DNA of 64,000 nt, taken from NCBI RefSeq assembly GCF_002866925.1, contig NZ_PKUQ01000055.1, forward strand, positions 186,001 to 250,000, in the 5' to 3' direction. Each line of letters starts with the position of its first letter. Within the stretch, counting starts at the first letter, position 1. The notes beneath the pieces are model-generated. The model searched no databases and was not told the origin of the DNA. It was given only the letters and a program-made list of their open reading frames with translations. Shown here piece after piece: positions 40,706 through 49,964 of this stretch. The stretch comes from Cohaesibacter celericrescens. Lineage in GTDB: Bacteria; Pseudomonadota; Alphaproteobacteria; Rhizobiales; Cohaesibacteraceae. A program made the translations under genes and the position numbers.

Positions 40706-41572
40706 ATGAAGCATTTGAATATATTCGGTAATTTACTTTGTCGTCTGTGTCTGTGGTTGTCAGCCGCAGCCCTATTGGCGAGCATCGGTCCTTTCTCCAA
40801 TGCCCAAGCGGCAACCTCACCATGGCAAGAAACACTGGGAGGAAAAATGCGCCTCATAGCGGGTGGGAGCAAAGGAGCGCACTATAAGGCCGGACTTGAA
40901 ATTGTGCTGGATGAAGGGTGGAAAACCTATTGGAAGATTCCCGGTGATTCTGGTATCCCCCCCACCCTCGACGGAACACGCTCTGTGAATGTCGCAAAGA
41001 TGGAAATCCTTTGGCCTGTACCAAGCCGAATAGCCGTTGGAGGGACCTACATTCTTGGATATAAAGACGCGATTATTTTCCCGCTTTTGATCACGCCCAA
41101 AGACCCCACTCAGTCAGTCACTTTGGATCTGAACACGCAGATTGGTCTTTGTTCCGACCTTTGTGTGCCGCTATCTGCAGACATCAGCTTGCAAATTCCG
41201 CCGGGTGGTGATCGAGATTTGGTAACCGAAATGTTGATTGATCGAGACTTGGCATTGGCCCCAACAGCCGCGAGTGAAGCTTTTGGCATCACAAATATCA
41301 AGCACCAAGAGCGTGATGGGCAGCCGGATAAATTGACTATTGCGACAAAGATACCGGATGGCTATGGCACAAAAGATTTGTTTGTAGAGGGGCCGGAAAA
41401 CTGGTTTCTTCCATTGTCAAAGCCGCTGCTAAACGAGGATGGTGGCCTGCAGGTATTTGAATTGATTCTTGACGGCCTGCCAAAAGGCGGGCAAAGCAAA
41501 GGCATAAAGCTGACATTCACGCTTACAAATGGTGAAGAAGCAGTCGAACAATCCATCATACTTGAAAAATAG
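40706..41572 (+). CDS. Secreted DsbD N-terminal-like protein
   Basis: A 288-residue protein with a signal peptide ending in NAQAATSP. The body is the DsbD alpha-type domain: GKMRLIAGG, ALEIVLDEGWKTYWKIPG-type sequence, and IGLCSDLCVPLS with the two-Cys motif, so a role in periplasmic thiol chemistry is likely. Unlike DsbD it has no membrane helices or thioredoxin domain. Start at 40706 is preferred because GAGAAAGCT precedes it; the frame also reaches back to 40577. A peroxiredoxin follows after 41 bases, so the two may share a thiol role. Confidence 0.85.
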   Translation: MKHLNIFGNLLCRLCLWLSAAALLASIGPFSNAQAATSPWQETLGGKMRLIAGGSKGAHYKAGLEIVLDEGWKTYWKIPGDSGIPPTLDGTRSVNVAKMEILWPVPSRIAVGGTYILGYKDAIIFPLLITPKDPTQSVTLDLNTQIGLCSDLCVPLSADISLQIPPGGDRDLVTEMLIDRDLALAPTAASEAFGITNIKHQERDGQPDKLTIATKIPDGYGTKDLFVEGPENWFLPLSKPLLNEDGGLQVFELILDGLPKGGQSKGIKLTFTLTNGEEAVEQSIILEK

Positions 41573-41613
41573 ATCCCCTGGCACGTCGTGCAGCATATCA
41601 ATAAGAGGCATAT

Positions 41614-42102
41614 ATGATCAAAATCGGTGACAAACTCCCTGAAGTAAATTTCTTTGTAATGGGCGATGATGGAAAAGAAGTCCGAACAGTATCTGAGATA
41701 TTTTCTGGCCGCAAAGTTGTGCTGTTCGGTCTGCCCGGCGCATTCACACCCACCTGCCATCGCAATCATTTGCCCGGATACATCAATTCCATTGATGGCA
41801 TTCATGCCCTTGGTATCGATGAGGTTGCTGTGGTTGCGGTCAATGATGTATTTGTCATGGATGCATGGGCCAAAGCCAGTGGCGGCAAGGGGCAGATTGC
41901 CTTTTTGTCCGATGGCAACGCAGAATTCGCACGCGCTACAGGTTTGGACATCGACTTGTCCGCTGGTGGCATGGGGGTGCGTTGCACAAGGTTCTCCATG
42001 ATTGTCGATGATGGGACAATTACCCACTTCAACCTGGAGGATAATCCCGGTGTGGCTGAAAAATCCGGTGCTGTAGCAATTATCGAGCAATTAAAGGCCT
42101 GA
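41614..42102 (+). CDS. Peroxiredoxin, Prx5-type
   Basis: A 162-residue thiol peroxidase that reduces hydrogen peroxide and organic hydroperoxides. The peroxidatic Cys48 sits in PGAFTPTCHRNHLPGY, the signature of the Prx5 group, and the fold continues with VAVNDVFVMDAWAKA. A Cys at GMGVRCTRFS might act in resolution. Glutathione or glutaredoxin is the usual reductant in alphaproteobacteria; gshA is in this window at 51136. Follows the DsbD-like gene by 41 bases. Confidence 0.93.
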   Translation: MIKIGDKLPEVNFFVMGDDGKEVRTVSEIFSGRKVVLFGLPGAFTPTCHRNHLPGYINSIDGIHALGIDEVAVVAVNDVFVMDAWAKASGGKGQIAFLSDGNAEFARATGLDIDLSAGGMGVRCTRFSMIVDDGTITHFNLEDNPGVAEKSGAVAIIEQLKA

Positions 42103-42369
42103 CATTCTGGGTCAGGTGACTTGTAAAGGCGGGTTCGGCGCGGCTCTAAGTGGTGCCGAACTCTCCATGTTATATAGGATACCAATCAATAAGATCCCCA
42201 ATTAAGGGGATGCACTTGCTTGTGCGTACCCTTCCTTCTTGCCGCCGAATTGACTAGTCTGGACCAGCCGTGCCTAAAACGGGATGACGGTCACTCTGTA
42301 TTTTTGATTTATGAATTTTGGGTGCGCGCTCTGTGGCGCCGCTACTATATCGATTGAAAGACTATTTTA

Positions 42370-43320
42370 GTGAAGCATATTTTGTGTGTGCCTGGCGTCG
42401 GACCTCTTTTGGCAGCAATGTTGATTGTAGTCTCCTATATGCCGGATTTCTGGATTGCATCCTTCCTTGCCGGCATGCGGTTTCATCTTGCTGTTTGGAT
42501 GCTGCTCTCTGCACTGTTGGGCTGGGCGATACAACGGGATCGGTTTCACAGTGTGTTTGTGGTGCTTGGGTTGATGGTGTTGGGCCAATGCATTTATGTG
42601 TTGCACAGCAATGGATTCCAGCCAGCCTCTCAAATGACGCAGGGTCGCCCCTCTATAGCGGTGCTGTCTTTCAATATTCTGGAGAACAACAAAAAAAGCA
42701 AAGATGTGGTTGAGTTGATCGAGACATCAGGAGCTGATGTTGCCATCTTGCTCGAATCCAAGCCATTGGCAAAGCATTTGGACCGGTTGTCGCTCACCTA
42801 TGGCCACCGCGTTGGATGCGGTGCAAAAACGCCAAGCTGCGATCTGATGATCCTGTCAAAACGGCCGCTCAACAATATCGCAGTCCAGACCCTCAGTGGC
42901 TTTCGTCCAGATCGCTTCATCAAGGCCGAAATCGATCTCGCAGGGCAGTCGATCCAACTTGCCGCAGTTCATATCGTCAAACCCTATTTTGGTTATACCC
43001 AAGCTGCTGAATTGCGTAAAATCTATTACAGCTTGAACAAGGTCGACAAACCGCTGTTGTTGGCGGGCGACTTCAATTCCAGCGTCCTTGCCACCAATAT
43101 CCAGTCATTCATGACCGCCCTAAATCTGAATACAGTGCCCTTCGAACCCAATACATGGCCTGTGATCGGTACCGTTTTGGGGTTGCCCATTGACCACGTG
43201 ATGACATCCAAACCCTTGGCGATTAAGGGCCTTGAGCGCCTGCCGGATAATTACGGCTCCAATCATTTTGGCTTGATGGCGGAGATTGTTTTGATGGACG
43301 ATAGCAAAAGGGCGCAATAG
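42370..43320 (+). CDS. Endonuclease/exonuclease/phosphatase-family membrane protein
   Basis: A 316-residue protein with three N-terminal helices (about residues 7-80) followed by an EEP domain: IAVLSFNILENNKK, LLESKP, LLLAGDFNSSVLATN, and PIDHVMTSKPL with SNHFGLMAEI. These provide the catalytic Asp, Asn and His residues. Proteins with this layout are common in alphaproteobacteria; substrate is unknown. Start is GTG at 42370. It is convergent with xseA. Two hairpins lie in the 260 bases upstream (42133-42161 and 42194-42211). Confidence 0.85.
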   Translation: MKHILCVPGVGPLLAAMLIVVSYMPDFWIASFLAGMRFHLAVWMLLSALLGWAIQRDRFHSVFVVLGLMVLGQCIYVLHSNGFQPASQMTQGRPSIAVLSFNILENNKKSKDVVELIETSGADVAILLESKPLAKHLDRLSLTYGHRVGCGAKTPSCDLMILSKRPLNNIAVQTLSGFRPDRFIKAEIDLAGQSIQLAAVHIVKPYFGYTQAAELRKIYYSLNKVDKPLLLAGDFNSSVLATNIQSFMTALNLNTVPFEPNTWPVIGTVLGLPIDHVMTSKPLAIKGLERLPDNYGSNHFGLMAEIVLMDDSKRAQ

Positions 43321-43383
43321 CCCCGGTCATCTCTCCTGCGTATAACACACCAAACATTGGTGGTTCCATTGTGGGAGCTATGA

Positions 43384-45144
43384 TTAGAACAAGGTCCCTT
43401 GCGCTTCATCATCGTCACTTTTCTTGCGCGTGCGCGCGGGTTTGGATTGTTCCTTGATCCGCTCCAGAATTTCTTTCTCAATGGCCTTGGTCAGCTTCTC
43501 GGTTGCTTGTTCTAGGCGTTGAGCTGAAATTTCTTCCGTCGGTGCTGGCGCGTCGACACTTTCCACACTTGTTTCGGTTTCTTTGCCATCTTGCTTGGAG
43601 CGGACCACACGTCGCCGCACCGGCTTGCCTGTCATGCTGCGCAAATTGGCTTCAATGTCAGAGGCCGAAATCGCAGCCGCGCTCATAATACCGGTTGCCT
43701 CCGTCTCCACATCCGATTTTGTCGCCGATTTAAGAATTTGATCACCTGATCCGGAAGGGTCTTTTTCGCTTGGTCCTGGTTCAAAGGAATCAATCAAGGC
43801 ACTGGTTGCGTTGATGGACCCATCGGCGAATTCAAGGCACAGGGATTGTCCGGCACCAATTTGCTCGGCGCGGCGCATGGGGCGACCATTCCGATCCCGC
43901 ACCAAAGCAAAGCCTCTTGCCAATACGCCTTTGTGCGATAGGCTTTCTAGCAATCGGGCTGACGCCTCCAACTGTTTACGCTTTTGCGGCAGTGTCAATA
44001 AAGCGATACTGCGTTGCAGTCTTTCCCGGCGATCGGCCAGCTTTTCTTTTTGGATGACAATGCGGTCCGAGACCAAAGCAGGGCGCAAACGACCATTTGC
44101 CATCGTCAACTGCGAGCGGCGGCTTTGCGTTGCCGTTGTCAGGCTGAGGCCAAGACGACCTGAAGCCATGTCAAAGCGTTGTCGTGCAAGCGCCAAAATA
44201 TCTCTTGGCTGGGGGAGCGCGCGCGCAGCAGACCGCAAATCAACGCGGCGGCGATCCATCATGCGCGAAACCGCACCATATTGGCGCAGATGCAGATCAC
44301 CCAGTGTGGAGAGAAGCTCAGAGCGAATGGGCAAGGCGATCTCGGCAGCTCCGGTTGGTGTCGGCGCGCGCAAGTCGGCAACATAATCGATCAAAGTCAC
44401 ATCTGTTTCATGTCCAACCGCGGATATCACGGGAATGACACTCTCGGATACGGCACGAGCAGGGGCTTCTTCGTTAAAGCCCCATAGATCCTCAAGACTG
44501 CCGCCTCCGCGGGCAACAATGATGAGATCAGGGCGCGGAATGGCACCACCTTCGGGTAGCGCATTAAACCCGCGTACTCCGTTCGCGACTTCATCTGCGC
44601 AATTTTCCCCTTGTACACGCACGGGCCAAACCAGCACATGCACCGGAAAACGGTCTTGGACCCGATGCAAAATATCACGTATCACAGCCCCTGTCGGGGA
44701 GGTCACAACACCAATAACCCGTGGCAGGAAGGGCAAAGGTTTTTTGCGGTCTTGTTCGAACAATCCCTCAGCCGCGAGCTTTTTCTTGCGTTCTTCCAAA
44801 AGTGCCATCAAAGCGCCGGCACCCGCAGGCTCCATACGGTCGATGACCATTTGATATTTGGATTGGCCTGGAAAAGTGGTCAGCTTGCCAGTGGCAATCA
44901 CTTCCAGTCCCTGTTCTGGTTTGACCGCCAGTTTGCTGGCTGCCCCACGCCAGATAATACCGCTCAAAACAGATTTTTCGTCCTTCAGGTCGAGATAAAT
45001 ATGACCGGATGCGGGACGGGACACGCGCCCCAACTCACCACGCACACGCACATAGCCGAACTGGTCCTCGATGGAGGACTTCACCGCATAAGAAATTTCC
45101 GAGACGGTGAATTCAGTTGCATTGCTTGGTGATGCGTCGGCCAT
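43384..45144 (-). CDS. xseA: XseA, exodeoxyribonuclease VII large subunit
   Basis: With XseB forms the single-strand DNA exonuclease VII. The N-terminal OB-fold is clear (TVSEISYAVKSSIEDQFGYV, GELGRVSRPASGHIYLDLKD), and the catalytic part has PLPFLPRVIGVVTSPTGAV, ARGGGSLEDLWGFNEE and ISAVGHETDVTLIDYVADL. Length is 586 residues, about 130 more than E. coli XseA; the extra part is a Glu/Lys-rich tail (ILERIKEQSKPARTRKKSDD at the end). The xseB gene is not adjacent. Convergent with the EEP gene, divergent from rsmE. Confidence 0.95.
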   Translation of the reverse strand: MADASPSNATEFTVSEISYAVKSSIEDQFGYVRVRGELGRVSRPASGHIYLDLKDEKSVLSGIIWRGAASKLAVKPEQGLEVIATGKLTTFPGQSKYQMVIDRMEPAGAGALMALLEERKKKLAAEGLFEQDRKKPLPFLPRVIGVVTSPTGAVIRDILHRVQDRFPVHVLVWPVRVQGENCADEVANGVRGFNALPEGGAIPRPDLIIVARGGGSLEDLWGFNEEAPARAVSESVIPVISAVGHETDVTLIDYVADLRAPTPTGAAEIALPIRSELLSTLGDLHLRQYGAVSRMMDRRRVDLRSAARALPQPRDILALARQRFDMASGRLGLSLTTATQSRRSQLTMANGRLRPALVSDRIVIQKEKLADRRERLQRSIALLTLPQKRKQLEASARLLESLSHKGVLARGFALVRDRNGRPMRRAEQIGAGQSLCLEFADGSINATSALIDSFEPGPSEKDPSGSGDQILKSATKSDVETEATGIMSAAAISASDIEANLRSMTGKPVRRRVVRSKQDGKETETSVESVDAPAPTEEISAQRLEQATEKLTKAIEKEILERIKEQSKPARTRKKSDDDEAQGTLF

Positions 45145-45434
45145 GGTGGCTCCCGGTGCCTATTTAACGAAGATTCGGACATAAAGACCTAGTCTCCATA
45201 GGTGCCTCCCTTTTTTGCCTCGGTCAATAGCAAGAGCGGCTAAGGGGCAAAATACGTGTCAGCCAGAGCCGGTACTGCCATCACTATCGACAGTCTCCTT
45301 CATTGTCTTAAAAAAGGGCAGGCGGTGTTTTGTTAATCTGCTAGAGCTAAGACATCAACAAAGGCCGGATTGGGGTTGCGTAGAGAAAACAAACAGCGCA
45401 AAAATCGCCTTGATAAAAATGAGAGTAGTTTACC

Positions 45435-46211
45435 ATGTCGCACTATGATTTCAAAAGCCAGCGCCTGTGGGTCGAACAGGATATCGCAGAAAAGATCGCG
45501 ATTCCCTGTGATCGCGCTCAATCCAACTATTTGCTCAACGTGTTGCGCATGGATGAAGGCGATGAAATGCTGATCTTCAATGGCCGTGATGGCGAATGGA
45601 AGGTCGAGGTTCGCCCGCTAGGCCGCAAGAAATGTGTGCTTGTGCCGATAGAGCAACTCCGCTCACAGCCCGTACCCAATGCGAGCGATTTGCACTATCT
45701 CTTTGCACCGCTAAAATCCGCCCGCATTGACTATATGGCACAAAAAGCCGTGGAGATGGGTGCAAGCCAATTGCGTCCTGTCTTCACCCAGCACACCCAA
45801 GAGCGCCGTCCAAAACTAGACAAGATGCGCTCTAATGTCATTGAGGCCGCAGAACAATGCGGCATTCTCGCGATTCCTGATGTGACCGAGCCTGTGACCC
45901 TGAGCAAATTGTTGGAAAGCTGGGAAGACGGTGAAGACGGTCGCCACATCATTTTTTGCGATGAGGGCGAGTTGGGGAAGAACCCGTTGGCCATTCTGGA
46001 TAGCTTGCGTGGGGAAGGGCGGTCAGTGCCTCCGCTCGCCCTGTTGGTTGGCCCAGAAGGCGGCTTCTCCGAACCAGAACGCGAACAATTGCGTGCGGCC
46101 ACTTTTGTGACACCCATTCCGCTCGGTCCCCGAATTTTGAGGGCCGATACCGCCGCAGTTGCCGCTATGGCCATTGTGCAAGCGGTGCTGGGCGATTGGA
46201 CTGGTGAATAA
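45435..46211 (+). CDS. rsmE: RsmE, 16S rRNA m3U1498 methyltransferase
   Basis: Methylates U1498 of 16S rRNA in the decoding region. The 258-residue SPOUT enzyme opens [19 protein letters not shown], has [35 protein letters not shown], and the knot motif [15 protein letters not shown] followed by [15 protein letters not shown]. It is usual length. Divergent from xseA. Confidence 0.95.
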   Translation: MSHYDFKSQRLWVEQDIAEKIAIPCDRAQSNYLLNVLRMDEGDEMLIFNGRDGEWKVEVRPLGRKKCVLVPIEQLRSQPVPNASDLHYLFAPLKSARIDYMAQKAVEMGASQLRPVFTQHTQERRPKLDKMRSNVIEAAEQCGILAIPDVTEPVTLSKLLESWEDGEDGRHIIFCDEGELGKNPLAILDSLRGEGRSVPPLALLVGPEGGFSEPEREQLRAATFVTPIPLGPRILRADTAAVAAMAIVQAVLGDWTGE

Positions 46212-46287
46212 AGGTCACAGCTTGCCAGCTGTCCCGACATGGGCAGCCGAGCCTTTGCGGACAAATATTTAGAAATGAGACGATGCA

Positions 46288-46935
46288 ATGATTATGTCAA
46301 CGGACGCTTGGAGCCTGTTCTTGCTTGCGTGCCTGATGCTCAATATTGCGCCGGGACCGGATTTGGTCTTTGTCTTCTCGCGCACGATGAGCCACGGCAA
46401 AAAGATTGGCTTTGTCGCGTCTCTTGGGGTCGGGTCGGGGGCGTTAGTGCATGTTTTTGCCGCCGCTTTTGGCGTGTCCGTCATTCTGGCAACATCGGCA
46501 ACTGCTTTTGTCATGGTCAAATATATCGGTGCCGCCTATCTTGTCTCGCTGGGGCTAAAGGCGATTTTCAGCCGAGAAGGAACAATATTGCGCAATGGCA
46601 CTGATACCAAACAAGTAAATCCGTGGACTGTTTTTCGCCAAGGTGTGCTGATTGATGTTTTAAACCCAAAAGTCGCGCTGTTTTTCCTCGCCTTCTTGCC
46701 CCAATTCATAGCCCATGACGCCAGCCAAAGCTCAGCGCAGATTTTTATTCAGACCGTCATTTTGGGCTTTATTGTTATTGCTGTGGGGTTTGTTGTCGAG
46801 ACGGCCTTAATCCTCACCGCCGCACCTTTGGGGGCATATTTGCGCAGCAATCCCAAAATTGCTTTGTGGTTAGATCGCAGCTTCGGTGGAATGCTGGTCT
46901 TTCTGGGTGCCAAATTGGCGTCGAGCGATCAATAG
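46288..46935 (+). CDS. LysE/RhtB-family amino acid exporter
   Basis: A 215-residue protein of about six helices with the family start SLFLLACLMLNIAPGPDLVF, SRTMSHGKKIGFVASLGVGSG, and DVLNPKVALFFLAFLPQF. LysE/RhtB exporters move amino acids or their derivatives out of the cell; the substrate cannot be told. GACGATGCA precedes the ATG. It starts 76 bases after rsmE. Confidence 0.9.
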   Translation: MIMSTDAWSLFLLACLMLNIAPGPDLVFVFSRTMSHGKKIGFVASLGVGSGALVHVFAAAFGVSVILATSATAFVMVKYIGAAYLVSLGLKAIFSREGTILRNGTDTKQVNPWTVFRQGVLIDVLNPKVALFFLAFLPQFIAHDASQSSAQIFIQTVILGFIVIAVGFVVETALILTAAPLGAYLRSNPKIALWLDRSFGGMLVFLGAKLASSDQ

Positions 46936-46961
46936 AAAAGGGGCGACTGTTCAGCCGCCCC
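46936..46961 (-). terminator. Rho-independent terminator for the dienelactone hydrolase gene
   Basis: Hairpin GGGGCG - ACTGTTCAGC - CGCCCC with an inner CTG/CAG pairing, followed on the minus strand by CCCCTTTTCTATT. On the plus strand there is no T-run. Confidence 0.7.
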
Positions 46962-46993
46962 AGAAAGTCCTGTTCCATTGAGACCGAAGCCGA

Positions 46994-47881
46994 TCAGACC
47001 AGATTGGCCTTGAAGAAAGCTATTGTGCGATCCCACGCCAATTTGGCGGCGGCCTCGTCAAAGCGCGGTGTGGTGTCATTGTGGAACCCGTGGTTGGCTC
47101 CTTCATAGATATGGGCTTCAAAGGCTTTGCCGTTTTTCTCCAGCGCTGCTTTATAAGCGGGCCAGCCTGCGTTGACCCGCTCATCCAGCGCGCCATAATG
47201 CAGCAGCAACGGCGCCTTGATGTTGGGCACGTCGCTGGCTTCTGGTTGGCGACCATAGAAGGGCACGGACGCAGCCATATTGGGATAGGCCACGGCCAGC
47301 GCGTTACAGACACCGCCGCCATAACAAAATCCAACAGCCCCGACTTTGCCAGTCGAATTTTTATGCCCGACCAAATATTCAAAACCGGCAAAAAAATCTT
47401 CCATCAGCTTGGTGCTATCGAGCTTCTTTTGCATCGTCCGGCCATCATCGTCGTTGCCAGGATAACCGCCCAATGGGGTTAGCCCGTCGGGACCCATGGC
47501 TAAAAATCCTGCCTTGGCGGCGCGCCGGACGACATCCTTGATATAAGGGTTGAGGCCACGGTTCTCATGCACCACCAAAACAGCAGGCAATGGCCCTGCA
47601 GCGCCGGCAGGAGCAGCCATATAACCATTTATTTTGCCATGCCCGTCAGGGCTCTCGTAAGTGATACCGGAAACCGTGATGTCAGCATCGTCTTCTGCCA
47701 CTTGACTGGCCAACGCATAATTGGGCTGCAAGCTTTCCAAAACGGCCATTGCGGTCACGCCAGCGGCAACATAGCGGGTGGCTCCGGTCAAAAAGGCACG
47801 TTTGCTCATTTTTCCGTGCACATAGCCGTCATAAAGCTCTAGCAAACGCGGGTGAAAATCACTTGCATTCATTCTTTTCAT
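46994..47881 (-). CDS. Dienelactone hydrolase-family secreted hydrolase
   Basis: A 295-residue alpha/beta hydrolase. The N-terminal [17 protein letters not shown] is a Tat-like signal with a Lys-Arg pair instead of two Arg. The catalytic Cys is in [15 protein letters not shown], the Asp in [11 protein letters not shown] and the His in GANHGFHND, which is the dienelactone hydrolase set. Dienelactone hydrolases cut chlorocatechol pathway lactones, but most relatives act on unknown esters. Start is one of two close ATGs. Confidence 0.87.
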   Translation of the reverse strand: MKRMNASDFHPRLLELYDGYVHGKMSKRAFLTGATRYVAAGVTAMAVLESLQPNYALASQVAEDDADITVSGITYESPDGHGKINGYMAAPAGAAGPLPAVLVVHENRGLNPYIKDVVRRAAKAGFLAMGPDGLTPLGGYPGNDDDGRTMQKKLDSTKLMEDFFAGFEYLVGHKNSTGKVGAVGFCYGGGVCNALAVAYPNMAASVPFYGRQPEASDVPNIKAPLLLHYGALDERVNAGWPAYKAALEKNGKAFEAHIYEGANHGFHNDTTPRFDEAAAKLAWDRTIAFFKANLV

Positions 47882-48244
47882 GTCAGAATTCCCTATTCAA
47901 GGCGATGGTGTAAGGCAACTTTCGCATGCACTGAATTATGCGAAAGGGCGCCGATACCAACGGGTTACATCCTGATTTAGGATAAGGAGGCATTGTGCGA
48001 TTAATATGGTTTTCTACTTACAATATGCCAAAATTAACCGTCCCCGTATCACATTGCAGTGATCTGTTTATGCTGGTTGCATCATGTGCCATTGCCATCA
48101 GAACCATTTTGATCTCACTTGATCACTATGCCACAGTATTAGTGACTAAGAGGCAAGACCCTTATCAGAACTGATCAACGCGCTTGGCCATTTGATCAAA
48201 AACTTTCACTTGTTCCCGTTGCGGCTCTCAACTAGCGTCTGGCC
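47882..48244. other. Intergenic stretch with one possible small gene
   Basis: About 360 bases between divergent genes. It holds AAGGAGG at 47984-47990 followed by a 59-codon open frame (47995-48174). The sequence TTTTGATCTCACTTGATCAC at 48112 looks like a near-palindrome. Otherwise no feature was found. Confidence 0.4.
47995..48174 (+). CDS. Possible 59-residue membrane peptide
   Basis: An open frame starting GTG with a consensus AAGGAGG only four bases before it. It encodes a basic start (RLIWFSTYNM), then one hydrophobic stretch (LFMLVASCAIAIRTILISL) and a polar tail. No homologue is recalled. The four-base spacing is short and the frame could be chance, so this is a weak candidate. Confidence 0.25.
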   Translation: MRLIWFSTYNMPKLTVPVSHCSDLFMLVASCAIAIRTILISLDHYATVLVTKRQDPYQN

Positions 48245-49201
48245 ATGAGTAAAACGACGGCCGCATCCCGCGACATGGCCCGCGGGGACAATCCTATGCT
48301 TGGCATCGCCTTGATGCTGGCTTTTTGCATGGTAATCCCATTCGGAGATGCCCTGCTCAAGCTTCTTGGTCAGTCCGTCCCGGTAATGACGCTGCTCATT
48401 GCACGTTATGTCATGCAAGTCTTGTTGTTGGGGCCAGTGATGTTGTGGCAAAAAAGGGGAATTGCGCACATTGTCAGACTTCCAAGTCAGATCTGGTGGC
48501 GGCTATTCTGGCGAACGGTCATGCATATTGCTGGTATTTCTGGCATGTATTTTGGGCTTCAGCATTTGCCATTGGCAGACACAACCGCGATCGCATTCAT
48601 CTTTCCTATTCTGATGCTGTTTGCGAGCCATTTTTTCCTCAAAGAGTTTGTCGGGCCGCATCGCATAACTGCTGCGATTGTTGGTTTTATTGGCACGCTT
48701 CTGGTCGTCCAGCCCAACTTTGTGGAAGTCGGCGCAAATGTGCTTTGGCCCATTGGAACGGCCTGCACCTTTGTGGTCTTTATTCTAGTCACGCGCCAAA
48801 TGAGCCGAGGCATTGATGCGGTTTCGATACAGGTGGTGTCTGGGGTAATGGCTCTGATTATGCTGCTGATACCGGTGTTGCTGCTCAATGGCGAGTCGTT
48901 TGCCTTTTTTGATTTGGGATGGCCATCTGCCATTGAATGGTGGATGCTTATCGGGTCCGGTGTCTTCGGCACTGTTGGTCACCTGTTGATGACGTCTGCC
49001 ATTAGCTATGCGCCTTCTGCCACTTTGGCTCCGATGCAATATCTCGAGATACCTTTTGCGACCTTCATTGGCTGGCTGGTATTCTCAGACTTCCCCAATC
49101 AGCTTGCTGCCATCGGCATTGCTGTCACTATTGCTTCGGGTCTCTATATGATCTATCGCGAGCAAAGGGCACAGAATATCAGCGGCCAAGGGACGGATTA
49201 G
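48245..49201 (+). CDS. EamA-family transporter (first of three)
   Basis: A 318-residue protein with ten predicted helices in two EamA repeats (ALMLAFCMVIPFGDALLKLL, LVIARYVMQ-type region, and in repeat two SAISYAPSATLAPMQYLEIP). This is the drug/metabolite exporter superfamily; substrates vary and cannot be told. It is convergent with marR, whose stop overlaps its own by four bases. Confidence 0.9.
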   Translation: MSKTTAASRDMARGDNPMLGIALMLAFCMVIPFGDALLKLLGQSVPVMTLLIARYVMQVLLLGPVMLWQKRGIAHIVRLPSQIWWRLFWRTVMHIAGISGMYFGLQHLPLADTTAIAFIFPILMLFASHFFLKEFVGPHRITAAIVGFIGTLLVVQPNFVEVGANVLWPIGTACTFVVFILVTRQMSRGIDAVSIQVVSGVMALIMLLIPVLLLNGESFAFFDLGWPSAIEWWMLIGSGVFGTVGHLLMTSAISYAPSATLAPMQYLEIPFATFIGWLVFSDFPNQLAAIGIAVTIASGLYMIYREQRAQNISGQGTD

Positions 49202-49746
49202 GGTTTAGGGCTGCCTTTTTCTGGTGGGTCCATAGCCTCCACGCCTGAGAGCAATTTGGCGATAAGGCTGCTCAGTTGTTCTTGCTCATTGCGACTGAGG
49301 GGGGAAACAATCCTTTGTTCGTTGGCCAAATGGGCGTCGACAACCTCTTCGATGAGAGTGAGTCCCTTGTCGGTCAGTGCCACGATGGTGCCACGCCTGT
49401 CGTCGGGGTTGGGGTGGCGCGCGATCAGCTTCGCCTTTTCCAGTCTGTCCAATCGATTGGTCATGCCACCGGATGACACCATGGTTGCGTCATACATTTG
49501 TGAGGGAGTGAGGGCATAAAGCCCTTGTTCATTGCGCCCGGCACGACGCAGGGTCGCTAACACATCAAACGCACCGGTTTGCAGACCATAGTGCGCAAAA
49601 AGCGGTTCGATATGGCCGGTTCGAATCACTTTGCTCGCCTCACCAATCCGCCCGATCAATTCCATAGCCAAAAAATCCAGCTCCGGTTTTTCGCGCCGCC
49701 ACTGACTGGTGGCAAAGGTTGCTCGGTCGACTCGTTTTTCTTGCAT
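49198..49746 (-). CDS. MarR-family transcriptional regulator
   Basis: A 182-residue winged-helix regulator: DVLATLRRAGRNEQGLYALT, TMVSSGGMTNRLDRLEKAKL and the wing RHPNPDDRRGTIVALTDKG. ATG at 49746 is preferred over a TTG 18 bases upstream. A perfect 20-bp inverted repeat lies between this gene and the divergent EamA gene at 49965, so it probably represses both. MarR proteins usually respond to small phenolic or oxidative ligands; the ligand here is unknown. Confidence 0.9.
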   Translation of the reverse strand: MQEKRVDRATFATSQWRREKPELDFLAMELIGRIGEASKVIRTGHIEPLFAHYGLQTGAFDVLATLRRAGRNEQGLYALTPSQMYDATMVSSGGMTNRLDRLEKAKLIARHPNPDDRRGTIVALTDKGLTLIEEVVDAHLANEQRIVSPLSRNEQEQLSSLIAKLLSGVEAMDPPEKGSPKP

Positions 49747-49835
49747 GTCCCTGTTATCCTTCAAATCTTCAAAAGCATTCCGCGGAGCAATGGTCTGATT
49801 TCCTTGAGTTTATAAGCAATGTTAACATAGATCAA

Positions 49836-49887
49836 TTTATCTTTTCATAAAGTATATTGACATTAAGATACTTTATGAAAAGATAAA
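49836..49887. promoter_or_regulatory. 20-bp perfect inverted repeat, probable MarR operator
   Basis: Arms TTTATCTTTTCATAAAGTAT and ATACTTTATGAAAAGATAAA are separated by ATTGACATTAAG. Each arm is itself an imperfect palindrome (TATCTTT - TCAT - AAAGTA), so the site may hold two regulator dimers. The loop contains TTGACA at 49857-49862, positioned as a -35 element for the EamA gene at 49965. The span sits between divergent marR and EamA starts. Confidence 0.75.
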
Positions 49888-49964
49888 AATCTCTTATCGC
49901 ATGTTCTGGACATCGGTGTTGATGTCCCCGGCCGGTGCCTTGCACCAACCAAATGAGATACTCA

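Noticed and set aside
42133..42211. Two hairpins (GTTCGGC/GCCGAAC and ATCCCC/GGGGAT) after the peroxiredoxin gene.
   Set aside because: Neither has a T-run. They may shape the message end, but they were not called as terminators.
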